A stretch of 64,000 nucleotides of DNA from Schlesneria sp. (GTDB lineage Bacteria > Planctomycetota > Planctomycetia > Planctomycetales > Planctomycetaceae): positions 1-64,000 of the forward strand of contig JAQGHU010000026.1 in the NCBI GenBank assembly GCA_028291515.1. The letters run 5' to 3'. Below are positions 1 to 8,561 of the stretch, piece by piece. Position 1 is the first letter of the stretch; every line of letters begins with the position of its first letter. A model generated the notes under the pieces. It ran no database searches. It saw only the letters and a list, made by a program, of their open reading frames with translations, and had not been told where the DNA came from. A program made the position numbers and the translations under genes.

Positions 1-2
1 AA

Positions 3-740
3 CAGGTCCGAGCCGGTGATGCGTTGGTTCGTGGTCCGCTCGTTCCGCACGACATCCTGCGAGTCAGCGGTGAAGAAGCCGTGGAGCAATACCTGCTGCA
101 CGAAATTCAGACCGTGTACCGTTCGCAACGTGTGGCCATCGACGATAAGCACATCGAAATCGTCGTTTCGCAGATGCTGCGTAAGGTGAAGGTTGAAGAT
201 GTCGGCGATACGACCCTGCTGCCAGGGGTGTTGATCGACCGCTTCGAATTCCGCCGCATCAATCGCCTGTTGCAAGACAGCGTGCGAATTGCCGAACCGG
301 GTGATTCCGAATTCCACGAAAACGACGTGGTCACTGCCACGACCGTGGAACAAGTGAATCGCGAAATCGAAGCCTCGGGTGGCAAGCCGATCAAGACAGC
401 GAAAGCTCGTCCGGCCACCGCCAGTACGCAGTTGTTGGGGATCACGAAGGCGGCCGTTCAGAGCGAAAGCTTTATCTCGGCAGCAAGCTTCCAGGAAACC
501 ACGAAGGTGTTGACCGAAGCGGCAATTGCCGGCAAGATCGACAACCTGGTCGGCCTGAAGGAAAACGTCATCCTCGGTCACCTGATCCCAGCCGGAACGG
601 GCTTCAGCCTGCATCGTCAGTCCGAAGTGAAGATCAAGCCAGAAGCTCTGGCCGAAGTCTATGCCGAACGCGATCGCATCCTGCAAGCTCGTGCCAGCCT
701 GCTGAACGAGCCAGGTTTGGGCGGAGCCAATAACGACTGA
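3..740 (+). CDS. rpoC: DNA-directed RNA polymerase subunit beta' (C-terminal part, 5' truncated by window)
   Basis: C-terminal 245 residues of the beta' subunit, which with beta forms the catalytic cleft of RNA polymerase; the gene starts outside the window and the frame is open from the first bases. Conserved RpoC tail blocks appear in the expected order: [13 protein letters not shown], then [15 protein letters not shown] with [14 protein letters not shown], then [13 protein letters not shown], then [19 protein letters not shown] followed by [12 protein letters not shown], then [18 protein letters not shown]. The last block is the clamp region next to the bridge helix partners. The gene ends 28 bases before a strong hairpin terminator, so it closes its transcription unit. 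No lineage insertion is visible in this part. Confidence 0.98.
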   Translation, partial: QVRAGDALVRGPLVPHDILRVSGEEAVEQYLLHEIQTVYRSQRVAIDDKHIEIVVSQMLRKVKVEDVGDTTLLPGVLIDRFEFRRINRLLQDSVRIAEPGDSEFHENDVVTATTVEQVNREIEASGGKPIKTAKARPATASTQLLGITKAAVQSESFISAASFQETTKVLTEAAIAGKIDNLVGLKENVILGHLIPAGTGFSLHRQSEVKIKPEALAEVYAERDRILQARASLLNEPGLGGANND

Positions 741-768
741 TCGTTCGTCGTGGAAACGAAGTCATCTG

Positions 769-806
769 AACCCCGCTGCGGAAACCCGCAGCGGGGTTTG
801 TTTTTT
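769..806 (+). terminator. Rho-independent terminator of rpoC
   Basis: A 13-bp perfect GC-rich stem (769-781 with 786-798) closes a four-base loop and is followed by a T-rich tail ending in six T at 801-806. It lies 28 bases after the rpoC stop codon. Confidence 0.95.
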
Positions 807-868
807 AATGGCTGCTTGCAAACGGAGACTTCTGCCCTCAATTGCAAGAGTTCTCACGTCGTGGTTTG

Positions 869-1714
869 ATGAGTCGGGATCTTTCAAGGCAGACTGCTTT
901 GACATCGCTGCCAAACGGTGTTGAATCCGAGAACTCACCTCAGGGCCAGAGCATGTTCGACCAGATCGCGTATGGCTTCAAACTTTACCTGCGGAACTTT
1001 GGGATCCTTGCGCTCGTCGGGCTTCCGATGTATATCCCCTGCAATTTGGTGCTGGTGTATTTCAGTTTTGGCAGCGAAGACTCTCTCGCTCAATTCCGGA
1101 TGGTGAGCTTGTATCAAAGCGCTGTCAACGCGTTCCAAGCCGGCGCGATCATCACGACGTTGCATTGCAGCCTGATCGGTAAACCGGTCCGAATGAGAGA
1201 GGCGCTGGCCAATGCCGCAAAGTACTGGATGCCTATCATTGCGACCGCGATCGTCGCAAATATCATTTCCGGATTGTCGCTGCTGGCAGTGATTATCCCT
1301 GGCTTGGTCTGCATGATTCGTTTTTCATTCATCGATCTGGTCGTCGTTCTCGAGAATTGCCATGGGACGGCGGCGCGCCAACGGAGTTGGGATTTGACGC
1401 GCGACTGCGCGTGGTGGATCGCACTGGTTGCTTGCGTCTATTACCCGATCCTCCTGGTCATTGGATGCGTCCCTATCGTCGCCTCCGAATACGTCTCACT
1501 ATCGGCGGAAGCCTGGATGGTTGTCGAAGTCGTTAACGGATGTGTCGTTGATCTGCTCATGCCATTGATGACTGCGATCCTGTTATCGTTTTACTGGCAT
1601 GCTGCCGGAAGAGTGGTCGAAATCGAAGATCCGATCGCGGACGACGAATTGCCAGAGATTCCATTTGAACCCAACGACGACGCGAATCCCTATCGAGCAC
1701 CGCAGTCGACTTGA
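869..1714 (+). CDS. Polytopic membrane protein with C-terminal NPYRAP motif
   Basis: Unrecognised integral membrane protein of 281 residues from the ATG at 869; a TTG at 842 would add nine residues. After a polar N-terminus of about 45 residues there are about five or six hydrophobic segments (for example LRNFGILALVGLPMYIP, PIIATAIVANIISGL, WWIALVACVYYPILLVIG and LLMPLMTAILLSFYW). The overall pattern resembles the membrane part of glycerophosphodiesterase-type or DUF975-like proteins, but no catalytic domain is present. The acidic C-terminal tail ends in NPYRAP, a short motif I recall from many planctomycete membrane proteins. It lies alone between the rpoC terminator and an M20 peptidase gene 61 bases downstream. 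Confidence 0.85.
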   Translation: MSRDLSRQTALTSLPNGVESENSPQGQSMFDQIAYGFKLYLRNFGILALVGLPMYIPCNLVLVYFSFGSEDSLAQFRMVSLYQSAVNAFQAGAIITTLHCSLIGKPVRMREALANAAKYWMPIIATAIVANIISGLSLLAVIIPGLVCMIRFSFIDLVVVLENCHGTAARQRSWDLTRDCAWWIALVACVYYPILLVIGCVPIVASEYVSLSAEAWMVVEVVNGCVVDLLMPLMTAILLSFYWHAAGRVVEIEDPIADDELPEIPFEPNDDANPYRAPQST

Positions 1715-1775
1715 TCGACGGTTGTTTTCAGGATTCGGAGGTCTGACTGGTCCCGCTTCAGGAGAAGAACTCATC

Positions 1776-3074
1776 ATGCGAATTGTCCTGTTCGGCCTTG
1801 TTGCTCTGACGATGTGCGCGAAGTGTGTTGCGGCCAATGATTCGCCAGCCGACTGGTCAAAGCAGCATGTGAATGAACTGCTGTCGGTCTACCGAGACTT
1901 CCACACAAACCCCGAACTCTCGTTCCGTGAAGAACGAACCGCGGCGAAGTTGGCAGAGGAACTGAAGAAACTGGGGATCGAAGTCACCACGGGAGTTGGT
2001 CAGACAGGGGTCGTCGGGATCCTCAAGAACGGTGAAGGACCGACGATCATGATCCGTACGGATCTCGATGCGCTGCCCGTTGTCGAAGCGACGGGATTGC
2101 CCTTCGCCTCCAAGGTCGTAGCGAAAGACCCGAAAGGGAACGATGTCGGCGTGATGCATGCCTGCGGGCACGACATTCATATGACGTGCCAGATTGGAGT
2201 CGCTCGCTATCTGGCGGCGCACAAGGACGCTTGGCATGGCACAGTGATGTTCGTGGGGCAACCGGCAGAAGAGGTCGGCAACGGTGCTCAGGCGATGCTG
2301 AAAGATGGTCTGTTCACTCGCTTCCCGCGACCAAAGTATGCATTAGCATTGCACGTTGATGCGACATTGGCGACCGGACAAGTTGGTTACCGGGCGGGTT
2401 ATATTCTGGCGAACGTGGATAGTGTCGACATCGTGATGAAGGGGAAGGGTGGCCATGGCGCATTCCCGCACACGACGATCGATCCCATCGTTCAAGCGGC
2501 ACATCTTGTTGTGGACCTGCAGTCGCTGGTCAGCCGAGAAAACTCGCCCTTTGAGCCGGCCGTCGTTACTGTTGGTTCGATCCATGGTGGGACCAAGCAC
2601 AACATCATCAGCGACAATTGTCGGCTGCAGTTAACCGTTCGCAGTTACGGGCCCGAGATTCGTCAACGGTTGCTCGACGGCATCAAGCGCAAGGCCAAGG
2701 CGGCCGCGGCGAGTGCCGGAGCTCCAGAACCGACGGTCGAATTCTCGGATGCCACGCCGGCTACTCGCAATGACGAAGCACTCGTCGAACGAGTCGTTCC
2801 GGTCTTTCGGCGAGTTTTGGGTGATGCGAACGTCGTCCCGTCGGAACCGTCGATGGGAGGCGAAGACTTCTCGGAATATGGACTCGCCGGCGTTCCGATT
2901 TTCATGTTCCGCCTGGGCTCGGTGAATGCCGATCGTCTGGCGAAGATGAAAGAAGGTGGCAAGATGCCGCCCTCGTTGCATTCGCCGTTCTACTACCCTG
3001 ACGCCCAAGAAGCAGTCGAGACTGGTGTGACGACCATGTCTGCAGCTCTACTCGACTTGCTGAGTGGCAAGTAA
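1776..3074 (+). CDS. M20 family metallopeptidase / amidohydrolase, exported
   Basis: Likely hydrolase of N-acyl amino acids or small peptides (hippurate hydrolase/IAA-amino-acid hydrolase group of M20). Length 432 residues fits the family. A signal peptide (about residues 1-20) predicts export. Metal-site motifs are visible: RTDLDALP near 94-101, HACGHD at 128-133, an EE pair at 165-166 (general base and ligand), ALHVD near 191 and GGEDFSEY near the C-terminus; LHSPFYYPD carries the last conserved His. The dimerisation insert typical of the family lies between the last two blocks. The ATG at 1776 was chosen because it precedes the signal peptide and has GGAG at 1761-1764; the open frame extends further upstream to 1599 but overlaps the previous gene. 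The substrate cannot be read from the sequence. Confidence 0.93.
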   Translation: MRIVLFGLVALTMCAKCVAANDSPADWSKQHVNELLSVYRDFHTNPELSFREERTAAKLAEELKKLGIEVTTGVGQTGVVGILKNGEGPTIMIRTDLDALPVVEATGLPFASKVVAKDPKGNDVGVMHACGHDIHMTCQIGVARYLAAHKDAWHGTVMFVGQPAEEVGNGAQAMLKDGLFTRFPRPKYALALHVDATLATGQVGYRAGYILANVDSVDIVMKGKGGHGAFPHTTIDPIVQAAHLVVDLQSLVSRENSPFEPAVVTVGSIHGGTKHNIISDNCRLQLTVRSYGPEIRQRLLDGIKRKAKAAAASAGAPEPTVEFSDATPATRNDEALVERVVPVFRRVLGDANVVPSEPSMGGEDFSEYGLAGVPIFMFRLGSVNADRLAKMKEGGKMPPSLHSPFYYPDAQEAVETGVTTMSAALLDLLSGK

Positions 3075-3131
3075 CGTAGCGTCGCATGAGACACTCATCT
3101 CTTGGCGAGATTGGCTAAATCCCAAAGGACG

Positions 3132-4403
3132 TTATTCGCGAACGAAGAGTGATTCGCGTGGCGCGGTGTAACGCACAGCAAGCTGCGGAGTCTGCATCCG
3201 TTTTTGTCCATTGGCGAGTGACTTCATCCCGGCCTCGACCAGCCCACTGGTGAGCAATGTCCGCTCAATGGGATACGGGGCACGACCGGTCATGAACATG
3301 GTCTCGGCGCCATTCATCAAGGCCGCCGAATAAACGACGTTGGGATTGGGTGGCAGGTGGAACTGCGTTGAAACGAGTTCCGGTTGGCCCTTCAGTTTTG
3401 CCGCGAAGTTGAAGTCCGTGACCAGGCCGTTCATCAATAGCATCGTGGCCTTGGTCCCGTCGATATATTCGAAGCGATACGCGATCGGTTCCTTCACCCA
3501 TTCGCGAATCTGTACTGGCGTGGGGTAGCGATGACTGAAGGTTTCGGGCTGCGCCAACGTATGGCTGCGCGACAGGCACGTTTCGAAGAGCTGAGGACTC
3601 CACCCGCCCGCTCCCCACGAACCCGCGTCCATCGCCTTCCAGACCGCATCACCACGCAAGGCATGAATCGCCGCGACCCCTGTCTCGCCACCCTGCCGGC
3701 GTTCGGCCATGCACTGCATCGCTTCGAGAGCATGAAAGTCGTAGATGTCGACGGCACCGAAAGCGATGCACATCATCTCTTCAATCTCAGCACCGTAGGG
3801 CAGGTCCACCGCTGGCATCCGCCAAGTGACCGGTAGCGACGAACCCGCCAGAAAAGGGAAGTTCATCGACTTGGAAAGCTCCACCATTTCCTGGGCCCAT
3901 TCGAATTTCCAGGAGAGATGCTTGTCGTTGAACACGGGCACGGCCCGTCCGTCTTTGGCGAAGACATCCGTCACCTGCTTGAAGAACTGATAGCGCGGGT
4001 ATTGCTTCTGGCCGATCTCATTGAGGGGATAGTCGCCGTGCTCGCCAATGATCAAGACGGCATCGACGGCCAGCTTCGTACCGCCGCATCGCAGCGCTTC
4101 GGCGATGGATGGATAGACCGTGAAGCCGAACTCTTTCGCTCGCGAGGCGCTCAAGTCTCCTTCGGGTGTCTGGTCGACATAGGCCGACACGATTTCAATG
4201 GCCGGCCGATGCCAACGCCCCTGCAGGGGATAGCCATGCAGGAATCGCTCTGCCATGTGCCAGGCGTGCGAGCGATAGTTCCAGAGCGTCGTGACGACCG
4301 CCATTTTCTTGGGTGGCGTGGGCTTCGGATCAGCGCCAAACGCCAGCGAGCTCCCCAGCAATCCAACACCGGTGGTCGCGAGAAAATGTCGGCGAGTCAG
4401 CAT
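3132..4403 (-). CDS. Exported hypothetical protein with twin-arginine-type signal
   Basis: Protein of 423 residues of unknown function. The N-terminus has a Tat-like signal, TRRHFLATTGVGLLGSS followed by an AFGAD cleavage region, so it is probably exported folded. The mature part begins with a beta-alpha pattern (KKMAVVTTLWNYRSHAWHMAE) and includes VDAVLIIGEHGDYP and PVFNDKHLSW, suggestive of a Rossmann-like fold in its first half. No cofactor motif or catalytic signature was recognised. I recall similar Tat proteins as a planctomycete family without assigned role. The ATG at 4403 precedes the signal peptide; the frame stays open to 4484 without a better start. It converges with the M20 gene, 57 bases apart. 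Confidence 0.85.
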   Translation of the reverse strand: MLTRRHFLATTGVGLLGSSLAFGADPKPTPPKKMAVVTTLWNYRSHAWHMAERFLHGYPLQGRWHRPAIEIVSAYVDQTPEGDLSASRAKEFGFTVYPSIAEALRCGGTKLAVDAVLIIGEHGDYPLNEIGQKQYPRYQFFKQVTDVFAKDGRAVPVFNDKHLSWKFEWAQEMVELSKSMNFPFLAGSSLPVTWRMPAVDLPYGAEIEEMMCIAFGAVDIYDFHALEAMQCMAERRQGGETGVAAIHALRGDAVWKAMDAGSWGAGGWSPQLFETCLSRSHTLAQPETFSHRYPTPVQIREWVKEPIAYRFEYIDGTKATMLLMNGLVTDFNFAAKLKGQPELVSTQFHLPPNPNVVYSAALMNGAETMFMTGRAPYPIERTLLTSGLVEAGMKSLANGQKRMQTPQLAVRYTAPRESLFVRE

Positions 4404-4516
4404 CGGTTTCTCTTTCTGAGCGGTGGATGCGTGAGCCTTTGGGAGGGCGAGAGGGCGAGGCCTTCCGGCAGACGAAATTGACACCGTGTCAGGGTAACCA
4501 CAGCCCGTAAATGTGA

Positions 4517-4548
4517 ACAGCCTCCGTCAGTTTCCTGACGGAGGCTGT
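4517..4548. terminator. Perfect 14-bp hairpin, possible terminator
   Basis: Arms 4517-4530 and 4535-4548 pair perfectly around a TTTC tetraloop. It lies downstream of the small minus-strand gene ending at 4660 and upstream of the Tat protein gene. There is no clear T tract on either strand, so termination is a guess based on position and strength of the stem. Confidence 0.55.
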
Positions 4549-4659
4549 CCTATCGAAACGGCTCGGCTCTTCACCGTCCGTGGGAGGGTTTGTCCCAGAT
4601 TTTCGACGTGACGTCGGTGTACCGAAATCGAGTTGTGCAAGACAGGTCGAGTGACCGGA

Positions 4660-4830
4660 TCAGGCAGCGAGGCCTTCCTCATCTTCGTAGACGAGGTAGT
4701 AGATTTCGCTGGAGCAACCTTCGAGCATCGACTTGATCGTCTCGCTGGAAACCGATTCGCTCAGCAATTCCAAAGCAGCAACCACACGGTCCACTTCTTC
4801 TGAGTGGATTTCTTCGTACTCTTCGCTCAC
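4660..4830 (-). CDS. Small acidic hypothetical protein
   Basis: Unrecognised 56-residue acidic protein beginning MSEEYEEIHSEEVDR and ending in YEDEEGLAA. It looks helical (VDRVVAALELLSESVSSETIKSMLEG) with no membrane segment or Cys motif beyond a single Cys. The GTG at 4830 is preferred because GGAG lies at a normal distance upstream; a GTG at 4881 would add a proline-rich 17-residue extension that does not resemble the rest. It is followed by the hairpin at 4517-4548. Function unknown; amino-acid composition suggests a soluble cytoplasmic protein. Confidence 0.6.
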   Translation of the reverse strand: MSEEYEEIHSEEVDRVVAALELLSESVSSETIKSMLEGCSSEIYYLVYEDEEGLAA

Positions 4831-4987
4831 GTCGTCAGCTCCGCTTTCGGGGCGATGGGGTGGGTAGATTGGTCTGCGCACCGAGTATATCGGCGGCTCT
4901 CTACCCCTTGGGTAACCAGAAGTGGCGACGGCGGAGCGAGTTCGGGGCAGACAGGCGACACAACCGCCATGCCGGGCAAAGTCTCAC

Positions 4988-5170
4988 TTACTTGCCACGC
5001 TTCACTTTTCGGTCGGCCTTCTTCTCGGCCTTCGCCGCTTTCTTCTCAGATTTCTTAGCAACCTCGGCGGCCTTCTTTTCCCCTTTTTTGCCCTTTCCCG
5101 CCGCGAATATGTTGTCCCAGCCTGCTGAGAATTTGTCGTTTGTTCCTGTGTGAACCGTGTAGCCTGTCAT
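4988..5170 (-). CDS. Small Lys/Ala-rich basic protein
   Basis: 60 residues. The first 25 form a defined block (MTGYTVHTGTNDKFSAGWD then NIFAAGKGKK); the rest is a Lys/Ala/Glu repeat (KKAAEVAKKSEKKAAKAEKK) ending RKVKRGK. I recall small planctomycete proteins with the same TVHTG...DKFSxGWDxIF head and a basic tail, but not a tested function. The basic tail could bind nucleic acid; this is inference from charge only. ATG start with GAGG 11 bases upstream. Confidence 0.7.
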   Translation of the reverse strand: MTGYTVHTGTNDKFSAGWDNIFAAGKGKKGEKKAAEVAKKSEKKAAKAEKKADRKVKRGK

Positions 5171-5480
5171 TGCCGAAGCCTCATCTTTGCTGATTAGTCA
5201 TTCGAGAACCATCGTCCCCGCGGTGCCGATCTGTCGTCGTTTGTCATAAAGCCGTTGCGGACTTAATCACTTCGACATTTCGTTCGCGATCCGTTCAGGC
5301 CGCCGCCCGCTACACTTTATCGCCGCCATGGCCGCAACAATCAAATGGGATCTTCACAGAAAATGACGATGGCGAAGCCCCCTGCGAGTGGCTTATGATC
5401 TGCCACGCTCGTCATTTGCCGATTTCCCGCGTCTCTCATTCCGTAGTTGTCTCACCTCAATTCTGTCTGCAGGACCGCCC
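5171..5480. other. Gene-free divergent intergenic region
   Basis: Separates the small basic protein (minus) from the AroDE-like gene (plus). It must hold promoters for both directions. I see no convincing promoter hexamer pair, hairpin or hidden short gene here. Confidence 0.5.
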
Positions 5481-6938
5481 ATGATCTGTATCTCCGTCAC
5501 CCCGGAATCGCGGCAGCTGGCCAAGGTAGACATCTATAACGCGGCCAATCAGTGCGACTTGGTGGAGCTGTGCCTGGATCGGTTGCATAAAGAGCCCGAT
5601 GTGAAGGACATGATCTCGGGAGCGAAAAAGCCTGTCCTGGTCTCGTGCCGCCAGCCGGAAGAAGGTGGCAAATTTGAAGGGACGGAAGACGAGCGGATGG
5701 CTCTGTTGCGGCAGGCGATTCTCGCCGAACCCGCCTATATCGAACTCGATCCGGTAACAGCTCAAAAGATCCCACGGTTTGGAAAGACTCAGCGCGTCAT
5801 CAGTTTCGCCAGCCAGACACGACCGCTAGGAAATATCGAAGAATCCTTCGACGAAGCGGTCCGCTGCAAGGGGGACGTGATCAAGTTCACATGGCCGACC
5901 GAAACTCTCGAAACCGCCTGGCCGCTGCTGGCCGTCGTCAGTCAGAAGCGAGCCATGCCCGTCGTCGGCCTGGCGCTGGGACGAAGCGGCCTGACCTTCT
6001 CGTTGCTAGGCCGCAAGTATGGTTCGCCCTGGATCTATGCTGCGCTGGAAAAGGGAATGGAAGCGTTTCCCGGTCAGCCGACCGTAGGCGAACTCGACAA
6101 CATCTATCGTTGGCGACAAGTTGATTCCAAGACTCGATTTATCGGAATCGCCGGGGCCGGAGTCGCCGAGGTCGCAACGTCGAAGATCCTGAACGCCGCC
6201 TTCGATCAGCTCAACATGAACATGCGATGCCTGCCGCTCGATTTCAAATCGCTCGAACAGCTTCCCAAGATGCTCGACATCTTGAAGATTCCCGCTGTGA
6301 TCGCGACCCCTTGCATGGGACGCCGCGTCATGGGGCTGGCGACGACAGGAGACGAAGTCTCGACTCAGTCCCAGTTGTGTGACGTAGTGATCAAACAGGC
6401 CGACGGTTGGCAGGCTCACAATTTGATCTGGAAGCCGGCACTCAGAGCTTTGGAAAATGCGATCGGCAAGAAGTCTGCCGACGACCGACCGCTCGACCGC
6501 AAGAACGCGATGATCCTGGGTGCCGGTGGCTTGGCGGTCTCGCTGGCTTATGGGGTAAAGAAAAGAAACGGACTGGTCAGCATCGCCTCGGGTGATGAGG
6601 TGGAAGCTCAGAAGACCGCGCAGGCGGCCGAACTACGCTACGTCCCTTCGGCCAAGGTCTACGATACGCTGGTCGATGTCGTGATCGTGACGGTCCCGAA
6701 TCTGGATTACGGAACAAAGAAGTCGCCGATCAATCCGTCGATGTTCCGGTCAGGGATGACGGTGATGGACCTGAGCGAGTTGCCCGACGAGTCCCCACTG
6801 ATTGAAGAAGCGCGGATGCGTGGTTGTAAGGTCGTTGAGCCTGCCGAGGTCTTCGCAGACTACATTGGTGGTCTGTTCAAGTCGCTAACGGGTCAGGACC
6901 TACCTGCCGAAGCTTTTGCCTCGGGACTGACCGAATGA
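5481..6938 (+). CDS. AroD/AroE-like fusion (3-dehydroquinate dehydratase / shikimate dehydrogenase homologue) with degenerate active sites
   Basis: 485 residues with a type I dehydroquinase-like half (about 1-215) and a shikimate dehydrogenase-like half (about 220-485); in intact enzymes these catalyse steps 3 and 4 of the shikimate pathway. The first half keeps CLDRL (31-35), SCRQPEEGG (55-63), the presumed Schiff-base Lys in GDVIKF (K135) and PGQ (198-200), but the family SxHxF catalytic His motif reads SFASQ (108-112). The second half keeps GAGG (347-350) but shows IATPCMGR (274-281) where family members have the NVTxPxK Lys, and AHNLIWKP (312-319) where they have NTDxxG. ATG at 5481 has a modest AGGA upstream. 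It overlaps the next gene by four bases. It may be an enzyme with altered chemistry or a regulatory relic. Confidence 0.85.
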   Translation: MICISVTPESRQLAKVDIYNAANQCDLVELCLDRLHKEPDVKDMISGAKKPVLVSCRQPEEGGKFEGTEDERMALLRQAILAEPAYIELDPVTAQKIPRFGKTQRVISFASQTRPLGNIEESFDEAVRCKGDVIKFTWPTETLETAWPLLAVVSQKRAMPVVGLALGRSGLTFSLLGRKYGSPWIYAALEKGMEAFPGQPTVGELDNIYRWRQVDSKTRFIGIAGAGVAEVATSKILNAAFDQLNMNMRCLPLDFKSLEQLPKMLDILKIPAVIATPCMGRRVMGLATTGDEVSTQSQLCDVVIKQADGWQAHNLIWKPALRALENAIGKKSADDRPLDRKNAMILGAGGLAVSLAYGVKKRNGLVSIASGDEVEAQKTAQAAELRYVPSAKVYDTLVDVVIVTVPNLDYGTKKSPINPSMFRSGMTVMDLSELPDESPLIEEARMRGCKVVEPAEVFADYIGGLFKSLTGQDLPAEAFASGLTE

Positions 6939-7831
6939 GCGAGGTATCATTCCTCGGTCTGGGCGAGCTACTGTGGGATTGCTTCCCCGAACGACGGCTG
7001 CCGGGAGGAGCTCCCGCGAACGTGGCTTTTCACGCTCAGCAACTGGGCTTGAGTGCCGCCACCGTCACGCGAGTCGGTTGTGATTCGCTGGGAGACGAGA
7101 TCTGCGAGTTCCTGAAATCGCAAAGTCTCTGCCTGGACCTCGTCCAGCGCGATCCCATTCATGGAACAGGGACCGTAACGGTCGAGCCTGCGTCCACAGC
7201 AACCAAGTACACGTTCAAGCCGGATTCCGCCTGGGACTTCCTGGAAGCCACCCCTTCTCTATTGGCCGCGATGAAGTCTGCCAAAGCAATCTGCTTTGGA
7301 ACGCTGGCCCAACGCTGCCCGGTCAGCCGCGCTGCGATTCAGACTTGCCTGGCCGCGGCGTCGCCGGATTGCCTGATCGTCTACGATGTCAATCTGCGAC
7401 CACCATTCTACGATCGCGAGTGGATCGAGCAGTCATTGCAACAGGCACGCATCGTCAAGCTGAACGATGACGAAGTCCAAGTCCTGGCACCGATGTTAGG
7501 CGCGAATGCCAGCGACAACGCGGGTTTTGCACGCTGGCTTTGCGGTCAGTACGACCTGGAACTTGTCTGCATCACACGTGGCGGAGACGGATGCCTGCTG
7601 GTCAACCCGCGCGAAACCATTGATGTCCCCGGCGTTCCGATCAAAGTTGTCGACACCGTCGGAGCCGGCGACTCGTTCACTGCGGCGTTGATCCAAACTC
7701 GTCTCGCTGGTTGGCCGCTCGATCGCGCCGCCAAGTTTGCAAACCGAGTCGGTGCCCTTGTGGCCAGTCATGCAGGAGCCATGCCAGTGCTCACGGCCGA
7801 ACTCACTGGGTTGGGTCGCGAGTTTAAGTAA
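6935..7831 (+). CDS. PfkB-family carbohydrate kinase (fructokinase-like)
   Basis: 298-residue sugar kinase of the ribokinase/PfkB superfamily, transferring ATP phosphate to a sugar hydroxyl in the cytoplasm. The first signature is seen as PGGAPANVAFHAQQLG near residues 24-39, and the second, with catalytic Asp and anion hole, as DTVGAGDSFTAAL near 239-251. DVNLRPPFYD is the substrate-side motif common in fructokinases, so fructose is a reasonable but unproven substrate. Length is normal. Start ATG lies in an ATGA overlap with the stop of the AroDE-like gene, implying translational coupling. The pairing with an aromatic-pathway homologue has no obvious metabolic reason. Confidence 0.92.
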   Translation: MSEVSFLGLGELLWDCFPERRLPGGAPANVAFHAQQLGLSAATVTRVGCDSLGDEICEFLKSQSLCLDLVQRDPIHGTGTVTVEPASTATKYTFKPDSAWDFLEATPSLLAAMKSAKAICFGTLAQRCPVSRAAIQTCLAAASPDCLIVYDVNLRPPFYDREWIEQSLQQARIVKLNDDEVQVLAPMLGANASDNAGFARWLCGQYDLELVCITRGGDGCLLVNPRETIDVPGVPIKVVDTVGAGDSFTAALIQTRLAGWPLDRAAKFANRVGALVASHAGAMPVLTAELTGLGREFK

Positions 7832-7856
7832 CGCGGCCGTTCGACACTTCTCTTCG

Positions 7857-8258
7857 CTACTTGCCGCTCGCTTGTTCAGCCGCAAGTTCGGCCATTCGCT
7901 GTGCCGGGACAACCAGGCGATCCCAGTTCTTCAGCATGTAGTCTGGCGGCCCACCCTTGTTCGCGACGGCCTGAGCCACTTGAACGGTCGGCACAAGGAT
8001 AATGGCATCCCACGGGCAAACCGTCAGTTCGTAAGGGTCGCTCTTCTTGGTCGGGATATGAACGCAGACTTCGCATCCGACGCAACGTTCGACATCGATT
8101 TCGCACCACGATTGCAGTACCGAGATCGAATCACCTTCGACTTTATAGATGCAATCGACGGGGCAGACTTCCAAGCACGCTTCGCAGCCCGTGCAGTTAT
8201 CCGCGTTGATTACCGCCACTTCCTTAGGAAGCTTTTTGCGTCCGCCAGCTTTGGCCAT
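7857..8258 (-). CDS. 4Fe-4S dicluster ferredoxin with expanded second cluster motif
   Basis: 133-residue soluble electron carrier. Cluster 1 follows the normal pattern, CTGCEACLEVCP (residues 22-33). Cluster 2 starts CVGCEVC (58-64) but its fourth Cys, in VCPWDAI, comes after a 15-residue loop instead of three, containing HIPTKKSDPYELT. A C-terminal extension of about 40 residues (DYMLKNWDRLVVPAQRMAELA) follows. Bacterial 7Fe/8Fe ferredoxins have similar N-terminal layouts, but the widened motif is unusual. No redox partner gene is adjacent; it converges with the PfkB gene. ATG start at 8258, preceded on the minus strand by GAGA. Confidence 0.93.
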   Translation of the reverse strand: MAKAGGRKKLPKEVAVINADNCTGCEACLEVCPVDCIYKVEGDSISVLQSWCEIDVERCVGCEVCVHIPTKKSDPYELTVCPWDAIILVPTVQVAQAVANKGGPPDYMLKNWDRLVVPAQRMAELAAEQASGK

Positions 8259-8363
8259 GAAGGTCTCTCCGTCATCATCTCAAAACCATGGTGTCTGTAG
8301 GCCGTCCACCACAGCCACTTCGGTCGTCGTCAATCATTATCGGCGGCGAAGGTCGCAGACTGC

Positions 8364-8561
8364 GTGAAGGTCCGCAGATCCATCATAACTTCCGCGATCT
8401 TCTTGATTGTAGTGTGCAGTCACGCGTCAGGCGAGTCGTCCTTCAACGTTTTCTCTACCGCGGGAATTCGTCGGAATTTGAATTTATCACAATACTTGCG
8501 GCATTTTCTATCCACCATCCCCGAAACCCATCCCAATTTGGCGTTTCCATTGGCGAATTGA
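8364..8561 (+). CDS. Possible small exported peptide (signal-peptide ORF)
   Basis: Weak candidate of 65 residues from a GTG. The start reads like a signal peptide: KVRR, then SIITSAIFLIVVCSHASG with a plausible cleavage site. The mature part (FNVFSTAGIRRNLNLSQYLRH and so on) matches nothing known to me and has no cysteine pairs. No strong ribosome binding site is seen. It could also be the front of a decayed longer gene, since no continuation of similar quality follows in another frame. Treated as tentative. Confidence 0.25.
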   Translation: MKVRRSIITSAIFLIVVCSHASGESSFNVFSTAGIRRNLNLSQYLRHFLSTIPETHPNLAFPLAN

